NCBI GenBank assembly: GCA_029747015.1
Contig: JAKOGI010001186.1
Coordinates: 136,501 to 200,500, forward strand
Length of the DNA stretch: 64,000 nt
Reading direction: 5' to 3'
Source of the DNA: Carnegiea gigantea
Taxonomy: Eukaryota > Streptophyta > Magnoliopsida > Caryophyllales > Cactaceae
A model generated the notes under the pieces. The model was given only the letters and a program-made list of their open reading frames with translations, did no database searches and was not told the origin of the DNA. This document shows positions 35,959-47,717 of this stretch, one piece after another (the stretch's first letter is position 1; the number at the start of each line of letters is the position of its first letter). The translations under genes and the position numbers were made by a program.

Positions 35959-37570
35959 TAACAATCTCTTTATTGGCATCTATTGCCATGCCATGAGCTG
36001 ATACCATAAATATCACGTTGCCCTTCATAATAGTAGTTGACTTCTTATAATTCTACAACCCCAGCGTTTGGAATCATTCCTTTGCTCAAATCTGTTATAT
36101 TGCACTTTGGAGTAAGGTACCTAGTCTTAGATATTGTGGATTTCCTCTCCTTATCCTTTTCATTTTCGAGAGTGTGATATGACCTAAATTAATATGACCT
36201 CATACAATAACATATGCCTTGGAATTCAGTAGGTTTGACAATGTAACACATAGATACTAAGTATGCTCTACCTTTACCTATATACATATGTTGCATCATT
36301 AATGAATTGGTCAGATTTTTCCTGAGCATAACTTAAAGTTGTGCCATCTTACTTTGTAGAAGGCAAAGCACATTCTAGTTCTTTTGAAGTAATTAGCCAT
36401 TAGAGAAAAGACCATAATGAATTTAGAACTGCCCAGGGTATGTTTCTAACCTTTTTCCACTAAAAGAATTCTTTACTATTATCAATCCTTCCAATAACTT
36501 TATCACGCTGATATTAGTCAATCCAATTGTCCGACAATAGGTCATTTCCTTTCTGCTATTTGTTTATTATAGCCAAGTTAAGGTCTAAGCTTCTACCTTT
36601 TTTTTGAACATACAATAGAACTACTTCCAAAAATGACATTAAATTTTACATGTTAATTCTATATTGATCCTTAGTGAGCATTTAGGCTACAACTCGTATC
36701 TCTTTATAACTTCTTGCAGCTCTTTCCATCTCCTTACGTCTTTCACAAAATTCTTACGACTTCTTACATCTTTTACATCTCCTTACATCTTCTTAAATCT
36801 CTTGACATCTGACTATATATTTTTTATAATATTTAACTTGTCATCTATTTTTTTCTTCATATTTATAGAAATGTGTAATTTTTTACATACTACCAATTTG
36901 AAAAATCTTGTATATTTTTATGAACATAGTGTTTCTGTAAACATAAATACAAAATTTAGCGATGGGAACTATAAATACAAAATTTGAGAAGCATGGTTAT
37001 TTTTTTAATTTGTTTATGTGAAAGTGAAACTAATGTTAATAAAAAAACACCTCAAGTGTAGAACATATTTGTATGCTTGAATTAATTTCATTTTTATTGA
37101 ATGGACTTGTTTTAAGGTTTATTTTCATTGATTATGTTATTTTATAGTATTTCTTCTCATCCAAAATGATGATTGATGAAAAACATCATTTTTTTGTATA
37201 ATGTCAAAAAATAATTTTTTTATCATGCTATAAATTAATTTTATAAATATCATAACATATTACACGTAATTTTTTTTAGGTAGTGACTTGTTTCGCAAAT
37301 GATACATCAAAGAGCAACAACCATGCATACACATCTAAAAATTATATTTATAAAACTTTTTAATAATTTAACGGCTGCTTACATCTATCCTTGCAACTTC
37401 TAACACATCCTTATAGCTCCTTACATTTACTTATAGCTTACAATTGTATCTTATCGCAAAACATAACTAGCCCTTAATTGAATAATTAGTTTACTATGCT
37501 TCTACACTGATCCTGCTTATGGCCTTATACTATTTCAATATGGCCTTCCTCTTTTGTGATGATGAGCCTT
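35959..37570. other. AT-rich stretch with possible copia integrase fragment (-), otherwise empty
   Basis: On the minus strand near 36230-36130 a reading LGHITLSKMKRI with a nearby His resembles a copia integrase HHCC region, but it is short and broken. 36690-36815 and 37370-37440 repeat words like 'ccttacatct'. The open frame 36664-36987 is low complexity. No gene is supported. Confidence 0.3.
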
Positions 37571-37574
37571 GAAG

Positions 37575-37785
37575 AGTGAGATCCCGTTGAAGATTAAGGA
37601 ACGTGGGTACATGGACAATATCAAGCCTCTCAAGTAAAGGCACAAAAATAAGGAGAAGTGTTATGCATTTAACAAGGACTATAGGCATAACACGTAATAC
37701 TACTTGGATCTAGATAAAGTACTCCGTGGGCTAGCTAATGAAGGAAAGTTAGACAAGTACCTTAAGAATAGGCCTTGAAAAAATG
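37575..37785 (+). pseudogene. Tat/Ogre-type gag fragment
   Basis: Translation with two stops gives CYAFNKDYRHNT, then DLDKVLRGLANEGKLDKYL. This is the Y-C-x-F-H-x-D-x-G-H-N-T then L-x-x-x-I-x-x-L-x-x-x-G-x-L pattern at the end of gag in Tat-lineage Ty3 elements. It is the only piece of that element seen. Confidence 0.6.
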
Positions 37786-37867
37786 ATTTCTAAGCTATAG
37801 CCTTAGAAGCACTATCCTGGTCATTTCAAGGGGGGACCACCTCAAACTGGTGGTATGCTCCTAAACT

Positions 37868-38060
37868 AGGTGTAGTAATACCGCAAGCATACGGTTGTTA
37901 GCTGTAGTACTTGAGGGTCGAATCCATAGTGATGAGGTCGAATCTTGGCCACTACAACTAAAACTAACCACATCAATTAAATTAAAGGAAAATTTACCAA
38001 ATGGTGTTGTTCAAATTAACACTTTTCAGTTTGTCTTGCTTGCTTAGAGGTGTTATTTTT
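37868..38060. mobile_element. LTR-like fragment
   Basis: 'tagtaataccgcaagcatacgg' followed by 'gtagtacttgagggtcgaatcc' is a wording common in plant Ty3 LTRs. No partner copy is in the window and the ends are not defined. Confidence 0.35.
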
Positions 38061-38374
38061 GTCTAAAAGTGGGCCCCTTATGTCCATTGACGCGTCAGCA
38101 CAAGGGAAAAGAGGAAAGTTAATGTTCCAAAGCTAGCCCTCCCCCATTTCGTTCATATCATTTGAAGAAGTTAGGGAGAGAGGTTGAAGGTGTGAGGAAA
38201 CCGCACAAATTAATGATCAACGGTTGAAGAAGAGGTTAGAGGCCACATTGAGGGAGTGGAAGCCATTCATCTGGACAATGGAGAAGCAACGAAGGTACCG
38301 CAATTATCAACTGCTGGTGGTCGGTTCATCAGGTAAGGAAGGGAGTCTGCTGAGTTGCCGTACATATGTCAAAG
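38060..38374 (+). other. probable promoter and 5' untranslated exon of the DUF1985-Ulp1 gene
   Basis: GC content rises, a TGGGCCC box (TCP/site-II type) occurs near 38072, and the stretch ends in 'aaag' followed by GTAAGG, a good splice donor at 38375. The next good acceptor before the ATG is 'atgcag' at 40129. No coding frame is seen here. Confidence 0.4.
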
Positions 38375-40129
38375 GTAAGGGTTTTGCTTGTTTAGTTGTG
38401 TAATTTGGTGATTGTTGTTGTAATATGTGGTAGAGGATGTTTAATTTTAGGTTAGAGTGGTGAATGGTGGTGGAGGGAGGATTGTAGTGTATGTTTGACG
38501 TGAGTGACGAACGGAGCAGTTGGTTTGTAAAAGTGAGGAACTGGGAGAATGGGTTGTAGAAAGTGGACATTGTGGGGGAAAGACATGCATTGGGTAGGTT
38601 GTTCGTAGTTTGCACAGTAACAGTATCCCAAAATGCATAGTGGATAACCTAGGTTGTAGACTGAGTCTTTGTAGGTGGTGGTGAGGTTAGGTAGCAAAGG
38701 GGTGAAGTATAATGTGTGTAATAAGTTGGTTGTTGTTAGTGTGGTGTTGTTGAACTGGAGTAGGCATGGTTTAAGATGTGAGGAGAGTTAAGAAGTTTGT
38801 GAATTAGTATGCCCTAATATCTCGGGAAATGCATGTGTAATTTAGGATAAGCAGTATAGTAATTGGTTTGCAGTATGTAAGATTGTTGGAAGTTGCAATT
38901 GTATATCCCAGGTGAGACACTAGTATGGTGGATGTGAATTGTTCCTGATATGTGAGTATCCCAGAATATGGGTTCGTATATGCCAGGGTTAAATGTGGGT
39001 ATATGACTTGTGTTTGAAATGTATCCTAGGAATGATAAATGCAAGTCCCACAGTGAACACTAGATAGATATGGGAATTGAGTTCCTTATGTAGTAGTGCC
39101 CCAGTAGATGCAATTGTATATCCCAGGGTATACCCTAAATACATATGTGAAATGTGTTAGAATTAGTAGTAGCCCACTGTGTAACCTTGGACATCCCAGG
39201 TTAAAGAGTAAATAATGTCGGTAATGTGAGTATGCCAGCTGCAATTGTATATCCAATGATGAACCCTAAAAACGTGTGAATTGTGTTCCCAATATATTAG
39301 TGAAAGTTGTCTCCCCTATGGAGGACACTCAATGGATGAGCCAAATTTACTAAGTACTAGCAACCCACGGTATGGAATTATGTATTAGAGGGCAAACAGT
39401 AGGTATGCACAGAGCATGCATAATGTGAGTGTCCCAGAAGTAGTATTTATATAACCTAGGTGAAGAAGTGGTTAGGGTTGTCAATTGTCTGGAAAATGTA
39501 GCCTCCTCCCAGGGTAAATAGGCATGTGAAATTAGTTTGTCTTACATTAGTATCCCTATAAATGCAAATGCATATTTTAGGTTAGAATAGTACTAATGTG
39601 AATTGTTTTGCATAACGAGGGTGTCCCAGAAGTTACCATGCTATAACCCTGGATGTAGAGGATGGTGTAGGTTAAAGTGTTCCAAAAATGGCTGTCTATG
39701 TGACTAACCCTGAATTTGCAAGTGTGTAACCCAGTATAATTGTCTAGAAAATGTAGCCCCCTCCCAGGGTAAGTAGGCATGTGAAATTAGTTTGGTGTAC
39801 ATTAGTATCCCTGTAAATGCAAATGCATATCCCAGGTTAGAATAGTAGTAATGTGAATTGTCTTGCATAATGAGGGTGTCCCAGAAGTTACCATGCTATA
39901 ACCCTGGATGTAGAGGATGGTGTAGGTTTTCAAGTGTTCCACAAATGGCTGTCTATGTGACTGACCCTGAATTTACAAGTGTGTAACCCAGGATATATGT
40001 ATTGATGGTGTGACTTAAAAATGGGTGTCACTTAGTCTGTGTCAAGCACTTGTTACTTGTATGCAATGTGGGTGTGTAAGGTTTCATGTTGAGGATGCTG
40101 GAATGACTTATTGTGATGGTATCATGCAG
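38375..40129 (+). other. putative 5'-UTR intron filled with subterminal-type repeats
   Basis: Between donor (38375) and acceptor (40129) the sequence is a set of diverged repeats. 'tgcaattgtatatcccagg' or close variants occur near 38893, 39108, 39239 and 39810. 'gtgtcccagaagt' and 'ccctatggagg' words recur too. Minus-strand open frames here are not genes. The duplication breakpoint lies inside it at 39256. Confidence 0.45.
39483..39992. repeat. two tandem ~255-bp repeats
   Basis: The units 39483-39737 and 39738-39992 both start 'aattgtct' and contain 'agaagttaccatgctataac' and 'atggctgtctatgtgac'. They are about 90 percent alike by eye. The pair recurs at 60089-60598 in the second duplication copy. 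Confidence 0.85.
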
Positions 40130-40136
40130 GTTCATA

Positions 40137-43100
40137 ATGAAGAGGAGTGCTGGAAAACGACGGGGGGGAGGATCATCACCTAGTGGAGATGCTCAACCAG
40201 GTTCCGTGATGGATGAGGAGTGGGGAATATCATTGGGGAGTGAGTATGTGCCTTTACAGATAAGGAGCAGTACGGAGGACACTGTATCCATGGTCGACGA
40301 GAGTTGTGAAGCTGTTAGAGGCTCTAATTGTGAGGGTGATGATGTAGAAGAGGTACATGCTGATAGTGCTAAGGGTAGTGGGAAGGGGAAAAGTCGGAAG
40401 AGGAGGAGGGAACCCACAGTAGAGGGTAGGCGGTGGAGGCGGAAGGCAGCTGGAGATGGGTTTATGCTTCATAAGGAGGGAAATGGTTTGAGGGGCGTAG
40501 TTCCAGTTAGTGTGAGGGGAAGGTGTACGCTGGAGAAGATATACAAATTAAACAAGACGCTGGAGCCATACAGAAGGAAGCAATTAAGGGGACGATATTG
40601 ATGTTGATACTGGAGTATTGTCCCTTTTTCATACAGCGGGAGTTGACAGCGGCACTGGTAAAGGCATGGGTGCCACGGAGGAAAGCCTTCAGGCTTACTG
40701 GGAGGCTCGTGCCTTTCTCCGTTTATAACATCGCCTTGTTCACAGATTTGCCGGTGACTGGCAAGATAGTGGAGTTTGGTGAGGATGATTTGTCTACGAC
40801 TGAGCTAGCAAGGATGGTACGTCTGCGCATGGCACAGTATGTGACAGAGAAGAGTGACAACCTGAAGAGCGAGAAAGGGAGGAAGAGGCCAGTGTTCAGG
40901 AACTACCTAAAGGTGATGAAGAAGCTGTTGGATGCGAACAAAGAGCCGGAGAAATTAGGGCTGTGGCTAAGTCTGTATGCTTGGAGGGTGATGAGTGGGG
41001 TTATGTTCCCGAAAACCCCTTATGGAGCTGCATAGTCGGTGCAGAAGTACATGGAGGACGTTTGGGAAATGGGAGAATATGTGTGGGCCGAAGGCGTGTG
41101 GTGCGTCCTTATTGAAGCTATAGAGGAGATGCAACAGAAGCTGGAGGGCCCTGTTTCCGATGTGCAGATGAATGGATTCTCCCTGCTTATTCAGGTCAGA
41201 GTTCATTAGGGGTGAAGTAAGTACGTTAAGTAAATGGCTGAAATTTGCTTCTGTTGCTCATGTTTTACCCTTTTTTGTGTAGGTGTGGTTCTACGAGCAC
41301 ACCACAGGGTTTGCGCAACATGGCAAGTGTACGTTCCCTAGGTTGGCAAGTTGGGATAGTGTTTACCATGGGGGAAGGTATGATGCGTTCCAGCTGGTAG
41401 AAGGAATCAAAGAGTCCGAGGTATGACAAATGTTCCTAGTAGTCATTGGTTGAAGTTAATGACCGGGGGCGGAAGAATTGCAAAATTTTATTTCTGTCGT
41501 TATGACTTAAGTTTGACGGCATTATAAGTGATCCCTGTGTTGCGCCCTCGGGAGGTGGAGATGCTGGTGCCCACGGTTAGGGCTTTCATGAAGACAGATG
41601 GGTTCCGAGACTACATCCTTGATGGAAAGGTAGATATTGTTAGATTTAGTAGGTATTTGTGTAACTGTATATGTTTCGGTAGTGCCCTATTTGTGCTTGG
41701 GTGGTGTGCAGCAGACATCGGTGAGTAATGTTTGTATATGCTGACAATTGTTTGGTGTTTAATACAGGGTGTGCTATCATATGAGGAGCGTCTCAAGCGG
41801 GCAAGTAAAGAGTTACGTGCTGAGAAAGGGAAGCATGTAGATACACTGAGAATGCTGGAATTCTGGAAGAGTCGTGCGAACGAGTTGGCGGCTAGGTTGA
41901 AGATGTGCGCGGCACCCGGTGAGGCTCAGGATACAGGGCATCAACTAGGAGGTGATGTCGGGGAAGACGTACAGAGTGATAGTGGATTGGAGCCTCTGGC
42001 AAGGGCAGTAACTGATTTGGAGGAAGCTACTGCATATGAATTCAGTGCACTTAAGGGTGGGGAAGAGGATGCAACCTGCCAGACAACAGCGGATATCCCG
42101 GGTGCTAGTTGTGACGCTCAGTGCACGCCACCGAGGATGGCCGATGCTGCTGCCCCTGTTGATGATTGTGATGATGTAGGGGATGCCCCCTAGTGTAGTG
42201 AGCCGCATGTACAGCCCTCCACTGAAGTTGAAGACGTAGGCGAAAGAGCAGTGGATGTGACGGTCATGCCTTGCGGGGAAGTTGTTGTTGGTGCACAGGA
42301 GCCCGTACGGGAATAGCAGTAGCCAGAGCCTATTGTTGGGAAATCCGGTGCACTACCCGGGCCTCATGTTAGGGAGGAAGCCGTGAATACAGATGCTCCA
42401 GGTCCAGGCAGAGATGAGGTGTATATGGGAGGTGATTTAGCAGTAGGGGAGGGTGTTTGCACAACACCTGCATCTTCAGCAGTGAATGTGCAGGATTGTA
42501 CACCTACCACAACAGAGGGGATGGAGCATGAGCCGACGGTTGATCCCGGGATGGAATCTATGCACCATGGACCACCGATGACAACAGACAGCGTGGCCAT
42601 TGATCATGAGGCATGTGTCCATCCTCTATTGGGTGAGTCCATACAGAGGGTGACTACTCCAGAGGAGGATGCACAGATAACAGGAGAGACTAAGAGGACA
42701 AGTCCTGATGCGAATTATGTGGGGGGTGAGGATGATGGTGGTGGAAAAAGTTCCAACATCGTCGCCCGCATGAGGAGGAAGCCTCGGTGTAGGAAACCGG
42801 CCGCAGTTAATGACAGCCCATTCACTGACCCAACTCATCTGCCGGGTGCTCGGAAGAGCAAGAAGGAGAGGAACGAAGGGATGACAGGTGCGGATGAGCC
42901 ATGTGCTGCCGATGACCCCGGTGAGAGAAGCGTGCACCCATCTGTTCTTGACGTGCGCCCGCTTTCAGTGGAAGGATCAGGCATCGGCCCCAGTGTGGAG
43001 GAATTGAAGAAGCTAAAGTTGACGAAACAGGAATTGATGAACTTTGCTTGCATGTACTTGGTTGTCTGTGTACTTGAAATGTGTCACTCATGGCTGCGTA

Positions 43101-44395
43101 TTATGCAGGTGTTGGCAGGTTATATTTCCGCCCCCTTGTCAGCAATAGAGATGGAGTTGGTGACCAATGTCAGGAGTAGGTTTAAGGTCTTACGCCCTAA
43201 TGGCAGACAGTGGTAAGTACATGGGAGGCGAGGTTGTAGTTTTGTTTATGTGACAGTATTAGTTTACGCCTTTACGCCTCACTTGTGCGCTGACATTGAC
43301 AGACAAGGAGGAGGACCTGCAGGAGTGTCTGTCGAAGCTCATGCCTACAAGTTGGTTACGGGGCCTTATCCATGTGGTTCTAAAAGCGAGAGCCAGAGAC
43401 AGGTCTGGGAAGTACTGTATTGGAAACCTCGCGATGGACTTGTTCACCGAGCTCCTCCATAGGCGACAGTGGACATACCCCAACTTGTGTTGGATGTCGG
43501 TGTTTTTGAAGCGCCACACGAGTGTATGAAGTCGTAACTATGGATTTCACGCCAAACCGGTCTTCTTAATGTGCACATGTCTGCATTGAATGTCACTGAC
43601 TCTTGTGTTGGTTTCGTAAGTGGCTTTGCACAACGAGGGGCGTATCTCGGGCATCATATGGAATAGCTTCAAAGCCACCCCTCAACCAGATGTATGCTAC
43701 ATAAGACACCACCAACTATTTTCATTGCAAACACAATGACGGAACTCTGTAATGAACATGTTAGGACCTGCTGCTGAGCGTAGGTGCTTATGCCCCTACT
43801 GGAAACAAGTGACGGGCACTGGTTGCTGCTTGTTACGAATTTACATGAGCGTTCCTTCCTCGTGTACAATTCGTTGCCCAGTCCAGACGCGAATAGTAGG
43901 TGGGAACTTGTGGATAGCACAGTGAGTCGTTTATGAGTGTTGTGGTTGGTGCTTTGAATTTATATTTCATTTGAACCAACGTAGGTCAGTCCATATGCAC
44001 TACCTTAGTTATGTTGTTGACAATGTTCGCATGTGTGAAGAGGATTGCTTTAGTCCTTGTGTTCCTCCGCTCCACCATATATGCTGACGTAGGACAGTGG
44101 GATGTCGTCACACCCAAATGCCCAGAACAAAGGAAGTATGTGTATTCCACTCCCATGACCACCACACCGTGTCTACATGATCTTATTTAACCCGGGTTAG
44201 TGACATTACTGTTTGCTTCTTTTGACAGTGGACATGATTGCGGGGTGTTTGTCATGGTTTTCATGGACTTGTTGTCCCTAACAGCAGATGGGTTCGAGTT
44301 CCACTAAGATTGTGTTGCACATTATAAGGACAAGTGCCTGCTTAGCTTTCTGTAGGGTTGGGTAGCTCATTTCCCGTAACATCTACGAGTTTCTA
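40137..44395 (+). pseudogene. DUF1985-Ulp1 (C48 protease) transposon-type gene, copy A
   Basis: A multi-exon gene of the plant DUF1985-Ulp1 fusion type. The N-terminus (ATG 40137) is basic and acidic, with KGSGKGKSRKRRREP near codon 80. DUF1985-like core: RELTAALVKAWVPRRKAFRL, LVPFSVYNIALFTDLPVTGK, NYLKVMKKLLDANKEPEKLG. Further exons carry FYEHTTGFAQHGK (41290) and RPREVEMLVPTVRAFM (41536), then a coiled-coil EERLKRASKELRAEKGKH (41780) and a long acidic linker. The Ulp1 part starts at RSRFKVLRP (about 43170). Its catalytic Cys motif GHDCGVFVMVFMDLL is at 44231-44275. Introns have recognisable GT/AG borders (41198-41282, 41630-41767, 43214-43302). It is dead: a frameshift near 40565, TAG at 41033, stops near 42191 and 42316, and a decayed protease. 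Ulp1 family members cleave SUMO-like modifiers; here the role would be transposon-encoded and is unknown. Confidence 0.8.
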
Positions 44396-44399
44396 GTCT

Positions 44400-46390
44400 C
44401 CAACTTCTCCAATCTTACGACATATCCAAAGTCGGGCACGTAATTCGTTGATGGTTGCATGTGAACTACAGGTTTGCCTCCCCCCAGTGGTTCTCACCTT
44501 ACGTATAGGCAGCAGGTCCATGTGGCATAGCTTTGCTGACAAAGTTTAGTGGTTGGTTCGTGGTTTGCTATTATTTGTTCGGCATTTTTCACATCGGTCA
44601 CTTTCTTGTATTCTGCTGTGGACTGTTGTACTTTGTGGGTTGTGTGGATCTGTTCAGATCAATGGGTCACTGACCCACTGGAGTTGCAAGCCAGTTTGGT
44701 TATGTTGTATATGCCCATTGTTTCTGCGTATGTATAACCTGGGTCAGTCAGTTCCTTGGACCGGGTTACCTGCAAAAGTGTTGCATTGTATTGTACGATT
44801 ATTTACCCATGTTTGCTGCTCATGTACATCCTGGGATATTGTGGTCATTTTGTTGGGCTAATGAGAAAGCCCAGCGTATCCTCCGTCCCATTTATCAATA
44901 ACTATGGTTATTGACCTCAATTTTTTGGGATATTGACAGCGTACCCTGGGGTTAGCGAATGGATGACCCGGGATGCTGAGCGGGTTACATCGGGATATGA
45001 ATATGGGTGACGGACTGCAGTCATCATAAAAGCAAATGAGTATTGGGGTTTCCTGTTCCCACGTCACCCATACCGTATGTGACAAATGCATCCGACATGA
45101 GCACCTTCTGAGGTGTACTTGGTGAGGAATTTTTGTTTACGCAATTCAAGCCACTTCGTAGGGCCTTGCAATGTAGTGTAATTTCATGTGTTTCTTATAT
45201 AGATTACCTGCGTTAGTGACATTAGGGGCTGGGGAAATTGTCACCTGCTTAAAGTCGGTGACTACGTGTTCTGGGGGTTGACTTGGACAACATATCCTGA
45301 ACTAGCCATCTGGAGATCCCGGGTTAGTCAGCTGTGTATCTCGAGATATCGATATGGGGGACCCTATAATGATGTGAACACTGCGTTTATAACCTGCCTT
45401 AGAAACGTGCAATATACCGTGCTATGTAAATGGAATGAGAGGTGGGGCAGTAATTAGCGGGCAGACATCCCTGCATTGTCGATTGCCCAATGCAGAACAA
45501 CAGCTGTGAAATAGGGTAAGTTATAGCGCTTCTGTCAGTGCAGTACACTTCATGTCAGAGGGTATAGGGCGGGGATACTGAATTGGTACACGTCAATGAT
45601 CCTGTTATTGTCACATCCACAACCCGGCTTAGTGTCCTTTGTTTACTAGGAAACTGATTTGATGCACCTCAATGATCCTGTTATTATTAATCCCACAGCC
45701 CGGGTTAGTATTATCTGGGTTACTAACATGTTAGACGTATATGGTGCACAGGTGGATATATCCACAACCCGGGTTACTGACGTTTATTGTATGGGTTGGT
45801 GATGTGGTCCACGTCAATTGCCCCGTTATTATGACATCCACATCCTGGGTTAGTGACGTTTATTAAGTGGATGCTGACATGTTGTAGTATCTCACTGGTG
45901 AAATTTATGCACACCCGGAGTTAGTGACTGGGGTTGGTTGACCTGTTTCTGGGGTATTGCCCACATTGCACCTCTATCAAACTCGTTAGGAAATGTTCTG
46001 GGATATTTATTTGTTGCACCGAAATGGTCCTGTTATTGTTATATCCACACATACACACCATTGCATTCGAATAGATAACCTATTTTCTACATATACAATA
46101 CATGGGGATGCTTATATGGAACTGTCCACAAGCATTGCAGGTGGGGGAGTAGTAGATACCCACCTATACACGCCATTGTATAAGGTGGATGTACAAAAGG
46201 ATGGTGAAGTTGAGGAGAAGAATAGTTGTCACATACTGGAAGTTTGCATTTAAGTGGTGTAGTAAACTTCCAGCATATGGCACAAAACATATGGTATTGT
46301 AGCCGGGGAGTACTACTATATGAACATATCCCCAATGGCTCACGTTAACGTAGTGACGAACCCAAAAAAGTCTAAGCCATAACACGGGAA
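44400..46390. repeat. diverged repeat block with recurring CCCGGGTTAGTGAC motif
   Basis: The word 'cccgggttagtgac', or one to three changes from it, occurs about ten times between 44190 and 45925. A longer unit ('cacgtcaatgatcctgtta' then 'catccacaacccggg') recurs near 45585, 45665, 45815 and, shortened, 46015. No gene is recognised. The first copy (44190) lies inside an intron of the Ulp1 part. Confidence 0.7.
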
Positions 46391-46396
46391 ATGACA

Positions 46397-46876
46397 TTAG
46401 ATGAGGACACCTATGAATATCATCACGTACACGATAATCACAGTGACGCATACATACAAGCTCATTAATTGACCTCTCATGCCGTCGTTAAGGAGTAGCT
46501 TCACACCCATTTCGGCGTCCATGTACCGGCGGAGAGTAGCTGTGGCAGTCAACAAATCAGCACATAATGATCGGTTCTCCGCTTGAAGGTTCATAACAGA
46601 TATCTTGTCGGCCCTGATTAGGCGATCATCCACCCACTTAAAGTGCTTGCACTTCCTCTACATCACATGAAAAACGCACATGTAACTATAAATGACAACG
46701 CATGTGTGGACATAATAATAGTCACAAGCGTACGAAATTTTGTGGGCTAGATTGAATACCTTGTGGCACACCGTGTGCCTCCGCTATCTGTTGCCCTGAG
46801 CGAGGATGATGTCAGCAGGCATACCACAGTCGTAAAATATGACCAACTCAGTGTCTTTCTCCGAAGGCATTGACAT
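46397..46876 (-). pseudogene. GRF-type zinc finger with C-terminal membrane segment (gene b)
   Basis: Two exons on the minus strand: 46876-46760 and 46657-46397, with an intron of 102 bp (donor gtattc, acceptor tag). Exon 1 starts MSMPSEKDTELVIFYDCGMP and ends with TVCHK; exon 2 opens RKCKHFKWVDDRL. Together these give the C-G...C...C-x-F-x-W-x-D pattern of GRF zinc fingers. A Leu/Ala-rich helix (ENRSLCADLLTATATL) and a closing membrane segment (LYVCVTVIIVYVMIFIGVLI) follow. GRF fingers in known proteins bind single-stranded nucleic acid; this small membrane form is common in plant genomes and its role is not known to me. An in-frame TAG just before the second Cys half makes this copy a probable pseudogene. 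The intron phase is 0. Confidence 0.65.
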
Positions 46877-47717
46877 TAGTATGTCTGACTAGGTTTGTTG
46901 GGTTTTTAATTGTGGTTGGTATGGGTTGGGTGTACCAATGTCTATGTGGAATGCTTAAGTGTTGGGGGGATTTTTACTACATTCAATGGGGTTTGGGAGT
47001 TGGTGGCCGTCACATATAATTGATCCAGAGTGGGTCAGTTCATGATGGGGGATTGTTTTGAGCGGGACATTTTCCCTCCAAAACGGGAGTGGGTATCCCG
47101 CCAATCCCACATCATGATTAGTGGTGGGCCCCTTGTTTTTGGTTGACATCACATTTCAACTCTCCAATTATGAAGTGGGGACCTCCCAAAAATGTGGCTC
47201 GACCAAGCACCAGTTCAATCATATTCCAATACACACTAACATTGACAAAGTTTGGTCAACAAAAATGGGTTAGTCAATTTCCACCAAATTTCACTTGTTT
47301 TTTTGTTGGTTAAGCACACCCCATTTACATGCAACCTCAAGTGTGATCAATTAAGGGCGCTATGGATGTAGTCACTATAATTGCAGTTCACATTTCATGA
47401 CTTTGAGGACAAGCTTGCAAGTTTGCCTATGTGCACCTTACATACAATACACATTTGGTGCGTAACGATTACATTTGATAAAATAACCCTAAAATATTAT
47501 ACATGTGACAAAAACAACCGGGATGGCATGCCTTAAGTTGACCAAAAAAAAAAAAAGAACTGCATCTTTTCCATATGCATGGTTTGGTAGGTCACAATTG
47601 CAAAAAAAATAAAACAACCCCGATGTGACGACTTCAGCCCAAACACATAACCCGGGTCTGCAAATGTGAAGGCCATCCCCAAAAAAGGGAACGGATCATT
47701 CAATGCCCATGATCCCT
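46877..47717. other. intergenic spacer between the two GRF genes
   Basis: No coding region is seen. A GGGCCCAC box (minus strand, near 47124-47131) lies about 250 bp upstream of gene b and would suit its promoter. The neighbouring 'tgggcccctt' also occurs near 38072 before the DUF1985-Ulp1 gene. Confidence 0.35.

Noticed and set aside
35995..36006. Minus-strand TGGTATCAGCTC, like an initiator-Met primer site
   Set aside because: No LTR end or matching LTR could be placed next to it, and the flanking minus-strand reading hints at copia integrase rather than a leader.
36664..37480. Possible MITE with 'ccttacatct' words and AGGCTA/AGGGCTA ends
   Set aside because: Inverted-end match is weak and no 8-bp duplication was seen.
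37950..37965. CACTACAACT, like a CACTA transposon terminus
   Set aside because: No inverted partner ending in TAGTG with 3-bp duplication was found; it lies in LTR-like wording.
40193..43519. Minus-strand open frames through the DUF1985-Ulp1 gene
   Set aside because: They are antisense shadows: the + strand frames match a known domain order and splice sites, the minus frames match nothing.
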